A program made the translations under genes and the position numbers. A stretch of 64,000 nucleotides of DNA from Cylindrotheca closterium (taxonomy: Eukaryota > Bacillariophyta > Bacillariophyceae > Bacillariales > Bacillariaceae), in NCBI GenBank assembly GCA_933822405.4, contig CAKOGP040000113.1, forward strand, positions 23,183 to 87,182, read 5' to 3'. This document shows positions 33,601 to 43,839 of this stretch, in pieces. Numbering within the stretch: the stretch's first letter is position 1; each line of letters opens with the position of its first letter. The notes under the pieces were generated by a model, which was not told where the DNA came from, did not search any database, and saw nothing but the letters and a program-made list of their open reading frames with translations.

Positions 33601-33747
33601 GCCGCTGCAGTTGGCTTGGGGTCGAAAAAAAACAAGATGGCCCATACGGGAAGTGGATTGCAGCTCAATCAGGTCATCCGTTTGCGATATGTGAAAGGTT
33701 TTACTCAAGCAGTGCGCACACCTTGTCGTCGAGAAGACATATTGTAA
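30651..33747 (+). CDS. CHTF18: CTF18, large subunit of the alternative clamp loader RFC-Ctf18
   Basis: Four exons (30651-30958, 31033-31763, 31842-33226, 33301-33747) encode 956 aa. The N-terminus is acidic ([20 protein letters not shown]). The family box [28 protein letters not shown]...WDPYVFG precedes the AAA+ domain. Walker A ([12 protein letters not shown]) is split by intron 2; Walker B is [10 protein letters not shown]; sensor 1 is IFICNN. The C-terminus keeps [20 protein letters not shown], the tail that in yeast binds Dcc1-Ctf8. The complex loads PCNA and supports sister-chromatid cohesion and the replication checkpoint. Introns are 74, 78 and 74 nt. Confidence 0.95.
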
Positions 33748-33778
33748 ACCTATAAAGATTCAAGGCACTTCTTGAGCA

Positions 33779-34729
33779 TTATGAGTCGAGGATATATGAC
33801 TCTGAGAGTATGACAGAGAACTGGTTAGGAAATTTCTTCCCCTTGCGCCTAACAATTTGTTTGGTCCAGAGCTTGTTGAGCGTGGCTGTCCTTGGCTCTT
33901 CTGGGCGACGACAAATAAAGAAAGAAACCCGTGGACTCTCCTTAGTCTCTTCGATTTCAAACCCAACTCCTTTCTCTCCTAACAATTCGAGGAACAATTC
34001 TGGAGTTAGGAAAGCACTCTTGGTCAAGCAGAACTTCGGGATTGTCAGGAATAGTCTCCCTCCAGGTCGAAGATGATGGTAAAGTCTAGCGCACATTTTC
34101 CCACGATCCATCGGTGTTGTCACACAGTTTAGAACCATAGAGCACACAATTACATCGTAACGCTCTTCTGTGACTGAGCTTGCAAAGGGAATTTTCAGGA
34201 AGTCTTGTTCTTCAATGCGTTTGTCCATAGAATGAATATCAATTGCTCTGACGCTCAAATTGTACTTTGGTTTTGCGACTGCGTTTCCGTCTGCTACTTC
34301 CTTCTGTTCAGCAGCATCTAATAATTCCGCATTGATGGCTCCAACTTCCAACAGACGAGTTGGGCGACGCCTCTTCTTCCCCTTCTTCCCAACCTTCTGC
34401 GGTCCTTCATCACCATCTTTTTTCGTCGTCTCGACAACTGGTATCCCATGGAGCCACCCAAAACGAGCAAGACCACCTATCACCCATTTACTGGTAGAAT
34501 GAAAGGATGTCGATAACTGACTGGCTCGCTGGTACTCCTCTCGCCCTCCCATCTCCTCCAGTTGGCGATCCAACCGTGTGACTTCTGCGGTATTCTTCTG
34601 AGCCAGTGCGTGGTCTCTTTCTCTTGTCAGTTTGTGAAAGAGTGTGGTCACTTGTCTGGCTTTTTTCCTGCTTCTCATAATGGCGGGCTTGGGAGCTAGA
34701 GGGATAGGCTTTCTCTTGCGGTTTGGCAT
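33779..34729 (-). CDS. BMT2: BMT2/SAMTOR-type SAM-dependent methyltransferase
   Basis: One frame encodes 316 aa. The core is a Rossmann-like methyltransferase: RLLEVGAINAELLD, AIDIHSMDKRIEEQDFLKIP, YDVIVCSMVLNCVTTPMDRG, LRPGGRLFLTIPKFCLTKSAF. These match the Bmt2 family, which makes m1A in helix 65 of 25S rRNA in yeast; the animal member SAMTOR senses SAM for TORC1. The basic N-terminus (RKRKPIPLAPKPAIMRSRKK) fits a nucleolar location, so the rRNA role is preferred. Its 3' end faces that of CTF18 at 31 bp. Confidence 0.88.
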   Translation of the reverse strand: MPNRKRKPIPLAPKPAIMRSRKKARQVTTLFHKLTRERDHALAQKNTAEVTRLDRQLEEMGGREEYQRASQLSTSFHSTSKWVIGGLARFGWLHGIPVVETTKKDGDEGPQKVGKKGKKRRRPTRLLEVGAINAELLDAAEQKEVADGNAVAKPKYNLSVRAIDIHSMDKRIEEQDFLKIPFASSVTEERYDVIVCSMVLNCVTTPMDRGKMCARLYHHLRPGGRLFLTIPKFCLTKSAFLTPELFLELLGEKGVGFEIEETKESPRVSFFICRRPEEPRTATLNKLWTKQIVRRKGKKFPNQFSVILSESYILDS

Positions 34730-35022
34730 TGTACTTCAAAGTGTTGTGAGCGAAGAGTAAGGACTATACGATACTATCATCATGACCACAAACTGAAAGC
34801 TCTCTTTGGGGGATATGCGAACCAACTCTTCATCTCCCTTAAATTATCATGGTGGACTATTACTGGTACCGATACCTGGTACCTGATATTGTACCGTCGC
34901 GTACGGTACGTACCGGTACCGTAGCTACATTCCTGTAGTGATAAATTTGAATTTGTCGGGCTAACGACTTTTTCGAACAACTTTCCACCGGTGATCGTTG
35001 ATGAGCATTTGGAGATTAGAAC
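34730..35022. promoter_or_regulatory. Divergent promoter of BMT2 and SKA1 with dense GGTACC/TACCGGTA cluster
   Basis: Between 34862 and 34922 lie about six copies of GGTACC-, TACCGG- or GTACGGTAC-like words in 60 bp, giving many possible hairpins (TACTGGTACCGATACC, GTACGGTACGTACCGGTACC). This is the densest such cluster in the window. Confidence 0.5.
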
Positions 35023-36153
35023 ATGATGACCGAAAGATTGTCAAAACCAAAGTCTGAATACAGTAAGCAGACTGATGAGCTTTGCCATTTGTTTTCATCA
35101 ACACTTCAATCATTGTCGGCTGATGCTACTGCCATTCGACAGCTCTCAAGTCTTTCGAATTTGATCAGTGAAGATGAGGAGAACCACCAACCGAATAGGA
35201 GAAATAGGGGTTGCAGCGGAAAAAGATTGGGGAATAATACTGCTATCGAGAAGGATAATACTACCAGTTCTGATGGAAAGGACGATACTTCCCACCTTGC
35301 TCAACTTCAGAGCTTGGATCGTGCGGTCACATCCATTGAACAAAAGGTGACGGCACTTCGTTCCATTGTGTCGGAAGAAAAAAGAGCCATTGCACATTTC
35401 GAAGGATCTTTGAGGGAAGAGTGCAAAGCTCAGCAACTAGCAGTTGAAAATATTTTGCAGGCCTATCAAGAAGTTCAAACAAATGAGCAAGTTATTGTCC
35501 CCCCAAAAAGAAAGCCCGAAAGCATGACAATTCCTGAGGAAACTGGTCCTCGATCGATTCCTGTCTCCAGTTGCATCAGTGCAACACATTCTGAAACGTG
35601 TAATACGAGCCCAATACAGCGGAGACGAGCTGAAAAAACGAGAAGGGATTCTGTTGATCCTCGGGTTGACCGTAATGTTCAACCTGCAAAGAACAATCCG
35701 GATGAGGATGACAATCAAGTTTCCTTCGCTCTTGTCACCGACAAGGAATTGTCGCGCATATCTCGAAATAGTCGGAGGCGTATCAATCTTCTGGATCTGA
35801 ACGAAGCACTGGAGGAAATCGAATACGTAGCAGAGAACAAGTTCGATTCAATTCCGAGCCAAAAATCCTTTTCAAGTGCTTCACAACAGCGCCGATTTGA
35901 ATACTTGAGACAACAACGAGGATCTAGCTATCAAGACATTGAAGTGGAGGCACACCAGGGACATTTTTGGGTGTCCGAGCAAGAGCTTCGTGAGACTTGC
36001 GTGTTCTTTCGGAATGGGGAGAGTACGGCGAGAGCAATATTGTCGATCCTCTGTAGCCTTCGACGACTCAAGCAGATTCCAGGGAAGAAACGCCAAGTCA
36101 CATATCTATGCTTGGTTCGTGACAACAATGAAAGAAGTGGCGACCACGTCTAG
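35023..36153 (+). CDS. SKA1: SKA1-like spindle and kinetochore protein
   Basis: One frame encodes 376 aa. Residues about 85-145 form a coiled coil (LQSLDRAVTSIEQKVTALRS), where SKA1 pairs with SKA2 and SKA3. A long Ser/Pro/Arg-rich linker follows. The C-terminal 130 residues match the SKA1 winged-helix microtubule-binding domain in order: VTDKELSRISRNSRRRINLL, a central Arg-rich helix FEYLRQQRG, GHFWVSEQELRE, and STARAILSILCSLRRLKQIPGKKRQVTYLC. SKA couples kinetochores to depolymerising microtubules. The call rests on the C-terminal domain; the N-terminal half is not conserved in sequence. Confidence 0.75.
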   Translation: MMTERLSKPKSEYSKQTDELCHLFSSTLQSLSADATAIRQLSSLSNLISEDEENHQPNRRNRGCSGKRLGNNTAIEKDNTTSSDGKDDTSHLAQLQSLDRAVTSIEQKVTALRSIVSEEKRAIAHFEGSLREECKAQQLAVENILQAYQEVQTNEQVIVPPKRKPESMTIPEETGPRSIPVSSCISATHSETCNTSPIQRRRAEKTRRDSVDPRVDRNVQPAKNNPDEDDNQVSFALVTDKELSRISRNSRRRINLLDLNEALEEIEYVAENKFDSIPSQKSFSSASQQRRFEYLRQQRGSSYQDIEVEAHQGHFWVSEQELRETCVFFRNGESTARAILSILCSLRRLKQIPGKKRQVTYLCLVRDNNERSGDHV

Positions 36154-36402
36154 GGGATGAAAGGACGTGAGGTGTATTCTCTCCTCTTAGCAAGTTGTAC
36201 AGACATCCACCAGTCTATCCAAGTAGTAAGTGACTATAAAAACCATCACTACTGCTCTAGGTCAAAATTTCTGGAAGCATGGTGCATTCGGAAAAGGCGT
36301 GTAGCCGGAATCCTTCTTCTTCCATATTTGGAGTACATATCTGGAAACTCGCATTCAGCTTGGCGTTTACAATACTTCTTCTCTGGTCTCCTTCCCCGCT
36401 AG
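36154..36402. other. SKA1 3' region, no gene seen
   Basis: An open frame of 81 codons begins just after the SKA1 stop, but it has no recognisable domain and lies in a different frame; probably 3' untranslated sequence. Confidence 0.35.
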
Positions 36403-36790
36403 CTATTTCAGCCACCTATATTGAATATGCTGTATGATTTCTGCCTCCCCAAAATAATGGTAGAAAGAAGCATTGGCAGCGTTTTCAACAGCCTCTGTCC
36501 CGCAAAACTCGACGCGGACCGCCATGCCCAAGTCTGTCATTTCGGCGCAGCAACACGTTGGGTCGACATCACATTTTTCCCACGTCTCGATCTTGTAAAA
36601 CGATGGAACAACGTCGGTAATGGTACTTTTGACTCGGTTTTGTTTGAAGTGGAAGGCCATGGCATTTGTCACTCATCACCTTTCCAACGCGATTTCGGAG
36701 TTTTACACCTGCCTTCGGAACATCATCCACAACAAGAACGCAATCATCCACTCGGAACCAATAACTCGTAGAGACATCTCGCATTGCCAT
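36403..36790 (-). pseudogene. Possible small gene with SH3-like fold, frame broken or spliced
   Basis: Two overlapping minus-strand frames together read as one protein. The first, from ATG at 36788-36790, gives FRVDDCVLVVDDVPKAGVKL then RNRVGKV; the second gives STITDVVPSFYKIETWEKCD and ends GMAVRVEFCGTEAVENAANASFYHYFGEAEIIQ. The two strands before RVGKV and the VEF...F.HYFGE ending recall SH3-like barrels such as the variable chain of ferredoxin-thioredoxin reductase. A one-base change of frame near 36670-36690 or an unseen intron is needed to join them. It is either a broken gene or a gene whose exons I cannot place. The family call is a suggestion only. Confidence 0.35.
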
Positions 36791-37520
36791 GATGGTCGAG
36801 TTTGTCTGTTAGGCTTCGACCTTCGTGAGAAATGAAACAAAAGCTCAGATGAGTCGACCACCTTTGCATTTCATCACCATTATTCGTCAATTGGAGAACC
36901 TTCTAATGTACTGGTATACAGTAGTATACTGTGCCTTCTTCAAAGCGGCCTTTTGGTCCAAATTTAGGTTGTATTTGATATTCTAGATGTTTGATATCTA
37001 TGAGCTAGAAAAAGGGATTCTGTTGCTAGTCCTGCATTGCGCTGGAGCTATCAGCTTAGACGTTGGCAAAAGCAACAATCCATTGCATACATACAACGCA
37101 TTTGAATCAATGCAAATGATGGGAGGCTTGATGTGTTGTTCATAGAACAGCCCGATATGCGTCAGCTCTTGATTTGAAATCTTGGAGATCTCATCTACAA
37201 AAGACAAGAAAGTGTGAGGCGGCATCATTTGAAAAGTGATTCGAATGGTCGTCGATCTTTGGCTACCGATCTCAAAGATTAAACTTCCATGTGCAACATT
37301 GTTACAATCAAGAAAATACGTAAAGTTTCGCCACGGCCAAGAGTGCAATTTTGTTTTAGGCTCAGAAGACACGCAATCATCAGAACCACAGAGATGGAAC
37401 CCCATTGAGCGAGCTCGTCGGGAGTATATATGAAAAGTTTATCTATAGTTTCCTCACTTGATTGCGTGCACAATTGATGACCACAAACGCAGATCCGACA
37501 CATACCTTGAATAAAATGGT
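36791..37520. other. Unassigned stretch, one open frame on the minus strand
   Basis: The minus strand is open at 36998-37405 and reads moderately protein-like (IFEIGSQRSTTIRITFQMM, FLSFVDEISKISNQELTHIG). A GTATGT at about 37093 could be a splice donor. I do not recognise it; it may be an exon of the neighbouring SH3-like gene or of an unknown gene. TATACAGTAGTATACTG (36916-36932) is a palindromic spacer motif. Confidence 0.3.
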
Positions 37521-38339
37521 TCATTGTGAAAATGGCGTGTCAATACCTCCGTTCCCACTTCGAATGGACAAAATTTTAGATGCGTGTTCTTGAATGGCTG
37601 CTTGGAGAATATCAAAGACAGCACGACATCCATCCATGGCAGCGTCTAGAACTCGCTCCAATGTGTCAAAATCGGGTAAACGGGATTCGCATTGCGAAAG
37701 CACAATGGTCCCACGTTGCGGCAGCATCGCACACGGAAGATACACAGCTGGCTGCCCACCATTCGGAGATTCTTCCCTACGATTAAGATCCACTAGTGTT
37801 GTATCAGTCGTCCCGCCAGCATACCCTGCTGAGCAGGAGCACAGCAGGTCCTTCATGGGGATTCCACTGTCCACAAGTGCCATCGAGGCAGCGTTGATAG
37901 ATGCGCACAAGCGGCCTCCGTCATCAGCCAGAATGACAACGCTGACTTCAATTCGTGACTTTGGGTACAGATGTAGCAAGACAGTGGCTTCCAATGCGCG
38001 CTTGAGCATGTGCGAGATCTCAATCAGTCTTCGGTCACTGTTCGGGTTGGTGACCCGTCGATCCCCAGATGGAGCAAAAGGTGTCGCCTTTATGCTTACA
38101 TCCATAATGGCGCGATCCGGAAGCTCGTCCGAGCGGCGAACGCAGGCCATTGGTCCCTTGACGGTAGCTAGGACAATTGTAAGGCCCATTTCGACAAGAG
38201 CACTTCCTCCCACGGATTCGGCTGTCGAGGTGATGGGTCCCATTTGAATCCTCATTCGCCGGATTTCTTCGGGTTTACGTCCATCGTCACGAAGATTTGA
38301 CAGAGCCAATAGGTCTGTCCGTCTAATGGAAGACCCCAT
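37521..38339 (-). CDS. RRP41: RRP41 / EXOSC4-like RNA exosome core subunit
   Basis: The ATG at 38337-38339 gives 272 aa, starting MGSSIRRTDLLALSNLRDDG. It follows the RNase PH fold of Rrp41: RKPEEIRRMRIQMGPI, GSALVEMGLTIVLATVKGP, SDRRLIEISHMLKRALEATV, YPKSRIEVSVVILADDGGRL and ASINAASMALVDSGIPMKDL. Rrp41 is one of six ring subunits of the exosome, which degrades and trims RNA from the 3' end; the eukaryotic ring is usually inactive. The gene is divergent from RsmH, with 182 bp between starts. Confidence 0.92.
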   Translation of the reverse strand: MGSSIRRTDLLALSNLRDDGRKPEEIRRMRIQMGPITSTAESVGGSALVEMGLTIVLATVKGPMACVRRSDELPDRAIMDVSIKATPFAPSGDRRVTNPNSDRRLIEISHMLKRALEATVLLHLYPKSRIEVSVVILADDGGRLCASINAASMALVDSGIPMKDLLCSCSAGYAGGTTDTTLVDLNRREESPNGGQPAVYLPCAMLPQRGTIVLSQCESRLPDFDTLERVLDAAMDGCRAVFDILQAAIQEHASKILSIRSGNGGIDTPFSQ

Positions 38340-38521
38340 TACCTTTGTTTCATTATTGTCAATTGGAAAGTGAAAGTTACAATAATGATTTTTTTGGTGG
38401 AAATTTGATTTGAGTGGAACACGAGCAATAACGAGCGCATGAATGCGCGACAAGATTTGATGTGATGTGTGAGAAGAAGGACAGGACAGATTGAACATTG
38501 CAGAACCAGAAGTTCATCGAT

Positions 38522-39965
38522 ATGACTGGACGACTGGCACTCTCCTTACTTCAACTGCCGCAACACTGTACCAGCAACTCATCTTGCTCAATGAGAATAT
38601 CACAGCATTTGTTCACATGGCACTGCCTTCTTTCAAAATCTACAAGAACTCATGCCTTTGGCACCCCTCACTCACATTTTGATTCCAATAGTAGAAGGTT
38701 CCTTTCTTCTACTGGAGGGACAGAGAAATCTCTGGAGAATAAAGAATTTTCGACCGAATACCATGCACCAGTTATGTGGAAGGAGTGTATCGATTCACTA
38801 TTGAACTGTGAAAGATCGCAAGCTCGAACAGATGATTCAGACGACAGCGACAGAGAACCATTAATATTTATTGACGGAACGCTGGGAGGTGGTGGGCATT
38901 CTGCTGCACTTTTGCAAAAGTTGAATGCTGGAGACATTGTATTTGGCTGTGATGTGGATTCTGAAGCCCTCGAGACAGCCTCTAACCGACTGGGGAAATA
39001 CATGGATCACGATGGGAAAGAGCTTCCGTTTTTCATTCCAGTCCAATCTAACTTTGGTGAATTGGATTCTACGGTTACGGAAGCTAAACATCCAGTCACT
39101 CAACAAACAATAGTGGGAGAGGGAGTAGATGGAATTCTATTGGATTTGGGTGTCAGTTCTCATCAAATTGATACAGCCGAGCGAGGCTTCGCATTCATGA
39201 AGGTACGTCAGTGTAGTTTCGATATACATGTCAACAAATGACTTCATTCTGTGGAGCCATTGGATTGTCTCTTTGTCTCTGATTTCTTTGTCTTTTTCTT
39301 TGCTGCCCTTGTTTTACGTGCATTGATTGCACTCTATCTTATCCATCTTTCCTTGTACTGCTTAACAGGATGGACCATTGGACATGAGAATGGGGCAGAA
39401 TGCAATGTCTGGGTTGACAGCAGCCGATATTTGCAACGAATTTGACCAGATGGAGCTGCAAAAGATTTTCAGTAAGTATAGTGACGAACCCAGGGCAAAA
39501 ACAGTAGCCAAAGCAATAGTTTCGAACCGCCCACTGTCCACAACCAGGGAGCTTGTAGATGCCATTGGAACAGTCACTCCAACATATGCAAAGCAAAAAC
39601 GAAAAGGATTGACTGCTACATGTGCCAGAGTGTTCCAAAGCTTGAGAATTGTTGTCAATGCTGAGGACAAAGTCTTGGATAGAGTACTTTCAATAGTGTG
39701 TCCAACATTGATTCGTCAAGGAGGTCGACTTGTGGTAATGTCTTATCACAGTATGGAAGACCGTGCAACAAAGCGTATCATGCGCGATGGTACAGTGGAG
39801 AGAAGAAAGAATATTGATCAGCGAGACATTTACGGAAACTATGCTGGCCCTCCAAAACCGTTCAAGCCGGTGGGGAAGAGACAGAAAGCTCGCAATGAAG
39901 AGGTTGAAGAAAATCCAAGAGCTAGAAGTGCTGTATTGAGAGTTGCAGAAAGGCTTGATTCCTAG
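38522..39965 (+). CDS. RSMH: RsmH/METTL15-type rRNA m4C methyltransferase
   Basis: Exons 38522-39202 and 39369-39965 (166-nt intron) encode 425 aa. After a basic, Ser/Leu-rich N-terminus that should be an organelle presequence comes EYHAPVMWKECIDSL, then SAM-binding IDGTLGGGGHSAALL, CDVDSEALETASNRL, GILLDLGVSSHQID. Exon 2 holds the RsmH-specific insert (GPLDMRMGQNAMSGLTAAD, RLVVMSYHSMEDRATKRIM). The enzyme N4-methylates the small-subunit rRNA at the position equal to E. coli C1402. The leader has no clear signal peptide, so mitochondrion is favoured over plastid. Confidence 0.92.
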
Positions 39966-39989
39966 GCCAGATGTGTGGGACTGACCCCT

Positions 39990-42356
39990 TCAAGCAAGAA
40001 TCATGGACTCGTCACTATCGTCAGAATCTTTATTCTCAAGATGGTCCAAGGACGATTCAAACTCTTTGATGGGATTTCTACTAGACGAGTCTTTTTCCGA
40101 CCCATCAACTCGAATGTCAGCACTAGTCGGAGTCTTGAACCCAACCAATGATTCAGTGTCTACAAGGTTTTCAAATGTATACTCATGAGACGACGCCCGT
40201 TTGTATCTCCGTGTGTCGCGAAACTGCTCGATTTCCCCGAAATCGTCAAATTCGCCAGAATAGCTATTCGGAATAAGTTCAGTCAACCGGTTGGCCAAGT
40301 ATTTGATGTCTATCTCAGTTTTTTCTCGGAACGCCTTAGCCATTCTATCTCGTTCGTCAGGATCCTCTATTTGATCCAGTTTCTCGCTCGCGGCCTCGGC
40401 ATTATAGAGCTCCTGGACTCGTCGAACGGCGCTTTTGGCCGCCCGAGCCTGCAACCTTCGAATTGACGGTTTTTCGCCAGGTTCCAAGGGTCTTGAATGG
40501 TCGAAGTTGAATCCAAGACCAATACCAAGAGCTTGCTGTACTGCGACACCCAAGGGATCCTGTTGATGAGAGTGCACATTTTTAGCCGACTGGTCTTCAG
40601 AAGAGACAGACTACAAGTCTTCAATGAACTCACCTCGAAGGTATTGTTATCGTAATCCTCTTGATGTTTCTTTGCGATGCGGTCCATGGCATCTGTTTTC
40701 CATCGCTGTCTATTCGACATAGGAAAGCTATCTGCATGCACCTTTTCCCAAACCATGTTACCCTTTTTTAAATCTGCTTTGAGTTTCTCGATTCGTTCAT
40801 TTTCGAGTTTCTCGCGAACAGTCCCTTTGATAAACAACCAATATTCCAAGCCCGAAATCCATTCTTTTAGTAATGGCTTCAGACGCTTCTCTTCCCTCCA
40901 CTCGATTCGGTATCTCCATTTCATTCTTTGTTCCATTTCCGACTCGTTTCCTATTTGCTCCTTGAACACCTGAGAACTCACTGACAGAGACAAGTCATGG
41001 GTGTAAACAATTCGGAATTGATCGAACAAGAATCCAAGATGGATCCAGGGACTAGTTGTGTAGGAGCGAACCAATTGTTAGAACAACGAGACACGCCTTG
41101 TAAAGCTATTGAGCCTATGCAACTCACCCAAGTAGTGCCAAGAGACCAACGGAAGACGAAGCACACAACGTCAACCAGTCGTATGACCTCTTTGGTACAT
41201 ATTTCCAGAATGAGAACTGACTACGCCGAAGAGTCTGGCGGAGATTGCCAAGCGGCTTCGTCCAGAATGCAACCACAGCAAATGAGTGCAAGACTTTGGT
41301 CCAGGAAGATCTCTTTTCGAGCATCTGAAACCCGTCCCTTCCCTTTTGGTCCATCCGGACGACCGTGCCAACAAAAAGAGCTACAATTGACATATACAAA
41401 GCAACAAGACCGTCTCGTTGTAAATGAAAAAACGCCCTGGCAAGGTCGAACGAGACCACAAGTGGTGTCACCGCAACCGTGCGCGATACCAAAAATCTCA
41501 TTGCCCAAGGAAAGAACCCAATTGGTTTTGGCTGCTGTGACCGAAGGAGTTTGAATATCTGACCTTGAAACTGGTGTATTGACGCAATAGTGCCGAGTCG
41601 AGCAATAGGCTGGACAAATGACATCCAAAATCGGACGATGGCTGTTGATGGAACCAGCTTCATCGAAACCCCTATTCCCATCATTGCAACGCCTAGCACC
41701 GCCGACGCCCAGTATTCCAACAGGAATTGAACGTAATCTTGGCAATTATTTTCTGGTTCCACCCATTTTTTAGTGATGAATGGCAAATAGTCTGGATCCA
41801 GGCGCTTCAGTTCTTGCGGCATGGGTTCTGGTTTGGGCTTTGTAGTCATCTTTGCCAATAAGAGGAGCAAAGGTGCGGCGACTACTACCAGCCAAAAGTG
41901 TAGATCGGAGCATCTTGTCATTGCTTGTATTACCACCTGTAGGGCTCTATTCCTGCTGGCAACGCGTGCAAGTAGTGATAGAGCCAATGGAAAATACACC
42001 AACCGCTTCAAATCCGGATAGATCTCACGTCGTTGCTTTGCACAGTAGTCCAGCATTTCCATTCTTTCAGCATGTTGCAAATTTTCCTCCGCATTTTCTA
42101 AGTTGATCGCGTACTCCAAAGCATCTAAGTCGCGATAGACATCCCCGGCTTTCCAGCCAGCATCATTCTGTGACGAAAACCAACAAGAGACGCTCCTTTT
42201 CTGTATTTGAAAACATCGACTTGTTTTCCGATGCAAACGTTGCTTCGCTCCTAATAAGCAATTCCCAGTGTACATTCGACTCTGTAAGCCTTCACATCTG
42301 GATATCGTGACGAGGACGAGGACTAGGACTAGGACTAGGCATATTCGATATAGCAT
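39990..42356 (-). CDS. Polytopic membrane protein with charged C-terminal tail, unknown
   Basis: Exons 41128-42356, 40634-41051 and 39990-40559 (introns 76 and 74 nt) encode 738 aa. The start MLYRICLVLVLVLVLVTISR is a signal peptide or anchor built of Leu-Val repeats. Hydrophobic segments near residues 135-200 (LVYFPLALSLLARVAS, FWLVVVAAPLLLLLA), 250-310, 340-380 and 400-415 suggest six or more membrane helices. The last 300 residues are charged and helical (RMKWRYRIEWREEKRLKPLL, KSAVRRVQELYNAEAASEKL), ending in an acidic tail. No family was recognised. The presequence with GLQSRMYTG after the leader is compatible with plastid targeting. Acceptor of exon 2 was chosen because it restores frame. 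Confidence 0.7.
42309..42340. repeat. Hexamer microsatellite GAGGAC/GGACTA in a coding region
   Basis: Five to six units of GACGAG/GACTAG on the plus strand encode, on the minus strand, the Leu-Val repeat in the leader of the membrane protein gene. Copy number probably varies between strains. Confidence 0.7.
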
Positions 42357-42660
42357 CTCTGTTGAACAGTGGAAATTGAAAATGGTTGGTCTTAAAAATT
42401 CAAACTGGACATCATGATAGGGACTATTTCTGTCGCTCGAAAGAGGTGGTGCGACAGTGACTTGTCGCCTGCCCGCTTTCTCGTTTATAGTCACTCCTTA
42501 TCAGGGCAATTCTCCAAATCCACAGATGACTTTGCAAACGTTCATTGGACGATACCGAGGGAGCGAATGAATTCACTGGAGTGACGCTGAAATTTCCTTT
42601 CCAACCCAAAACCCTCACAAATACAAACTTGAATCACTGTTGTGGAATATCAAAGTCGCG
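42357..42660. promoter_or_regulatory. Divergent promoter of the membrane protein gene and NRS/ER
   Basis: 304 bp separate the two start codons. No further coding sequence seen. Confidence 0.4.
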
Positions 42661-43728
42661 ATGCCTGAAATGAAGAGAGTCCTTATTTTTGGTGGAAAGA
42701 CCGGATGGATTGGTCAAATGATGGGAGAGCTCGTCAAGAAGGAAGGTTAGTGTATTGTCGCTGCTGAATAGTTGGATTGAGTGGGAGCACCAGTGCGGTC
42801 ATTGTGCTGTGTCTTGCCTTTTCCAGCCTCATTTTCCTTAATCACGCCTTTTTCAATACATTCAAAATGAAATATAGAGGGAATTGAGCTCTTCATTGCC
42901 GATAGCCGAATCCAAAACCGCGAAGCCGTCGCAAAGGAGCTTGACGAGATAAAGCCAACGCACGTTTTGAATGCTGCTGGAATCACTGGACGCCCTAACA
43001 TTGATTGGTGTGAAGACAACAAGCCAGCAACTATGAGAACCAATGTCATCGGTACCTTGAACTTGGCTGATCTATGTGACGAACGTGGAATCCATTGCAC
43101 TGTCTACGCCACTGGATGTATCTTTGTTTACGACGAAAAGCACCCTGAGGGCTCTGGTATCGGATTCACGGAGGAGGATGCTCCCAACTTTGACGGATCT
43201 TTCTACAGTCAAACTAAAGGATACATGGAACCCATGTTGAAGGAATACCCAACCTGTCTAATATTGAGAGTGCGTATGCCTGTCTCTGACGACCTTTTCC
43301 ACCGCAACTTTGTCACCAAGATTGTCAAGTACGAGAAGGTTGTCAACATCCCCAACTCCATGACAATTTTGACTGAAATGCTGCCAGCGTCCTTGGCCAT
43401 GGCAAAGAAGGGATTGACCGGTGTCTACAACTTCACCAACCCCGGAGTTATCTCTCACAACCAAGTATTGGATCTCTACACAAAGTACATTGACCCATCG
43501 TACACTTACACCAACTTCACAATTGAGGAACAAGCCAAGGTCATCAAGGCACCGCGCTCCAACAACGAGCTTGACACCACAAAGCTCATGAGAGATATGC
43601 CAGAAGGAATTGTCATTAATGATATCCACACTGCCTACGAGCTCTGCTTTCAAAGAATGAAGGAAAATTTGACCAAGATGGGATGGCTTCCCGACAATAT
43701 GCCTGCCGAATTCAAGAAAAACAAATAA
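42661..43728 (+). CDS. UER1: NRS/ER: UDP/dTDP-4-keto-6-deoxyglucose 3,5-epimerase/4-reductase
   Basis: Exons 42661-42745 and 42878-43728 (132-nt intron, GTTAGT...TATAG) encode 311 aa. The first residues VLIFGGKTGWIGQ form the Rossmann loop that marks plant NRS/ER. NAAGITGRPNIDWCEDNK, YATGCIFVYD, YSQTKGYMEPMLKEY (active-site Tyr-x-x-x-Lys), VVNIPNSMTIL and YNFTNPGVISHN continue the match to the end. It makes UDP- or dTDP-rhamnose in the last two steps, for cell-wall and mucilage polysaccharides. The dehydratase that plants carry as a fused RHM domain is absent here, so it must be encoded elsewhere. Confidence 0.95.
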
Positions 43729-43839
43729 TTCAAGAAGCCTCTACTGACTATTTGAAATATCCTCTTTTAAATCGAGCTTAATATATTAGCAAGCCGTGTT
43801 GCTCTACGTACAAAACATGTTTTAGCTTTTTAATCAGCG

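Noticed and set aside
37279..37524. Minus-strand gene starting at the RRP41 stop
   Set aside because: The ATG overlaps the stop codon by chance, and the frame shows no conserved sequence.
41170..41374. Plus-strand open frame of 185 codons at 40997-41554
   Set aside because: It lies opposite the membrane protein exon and the intron, with no recognisable domain.
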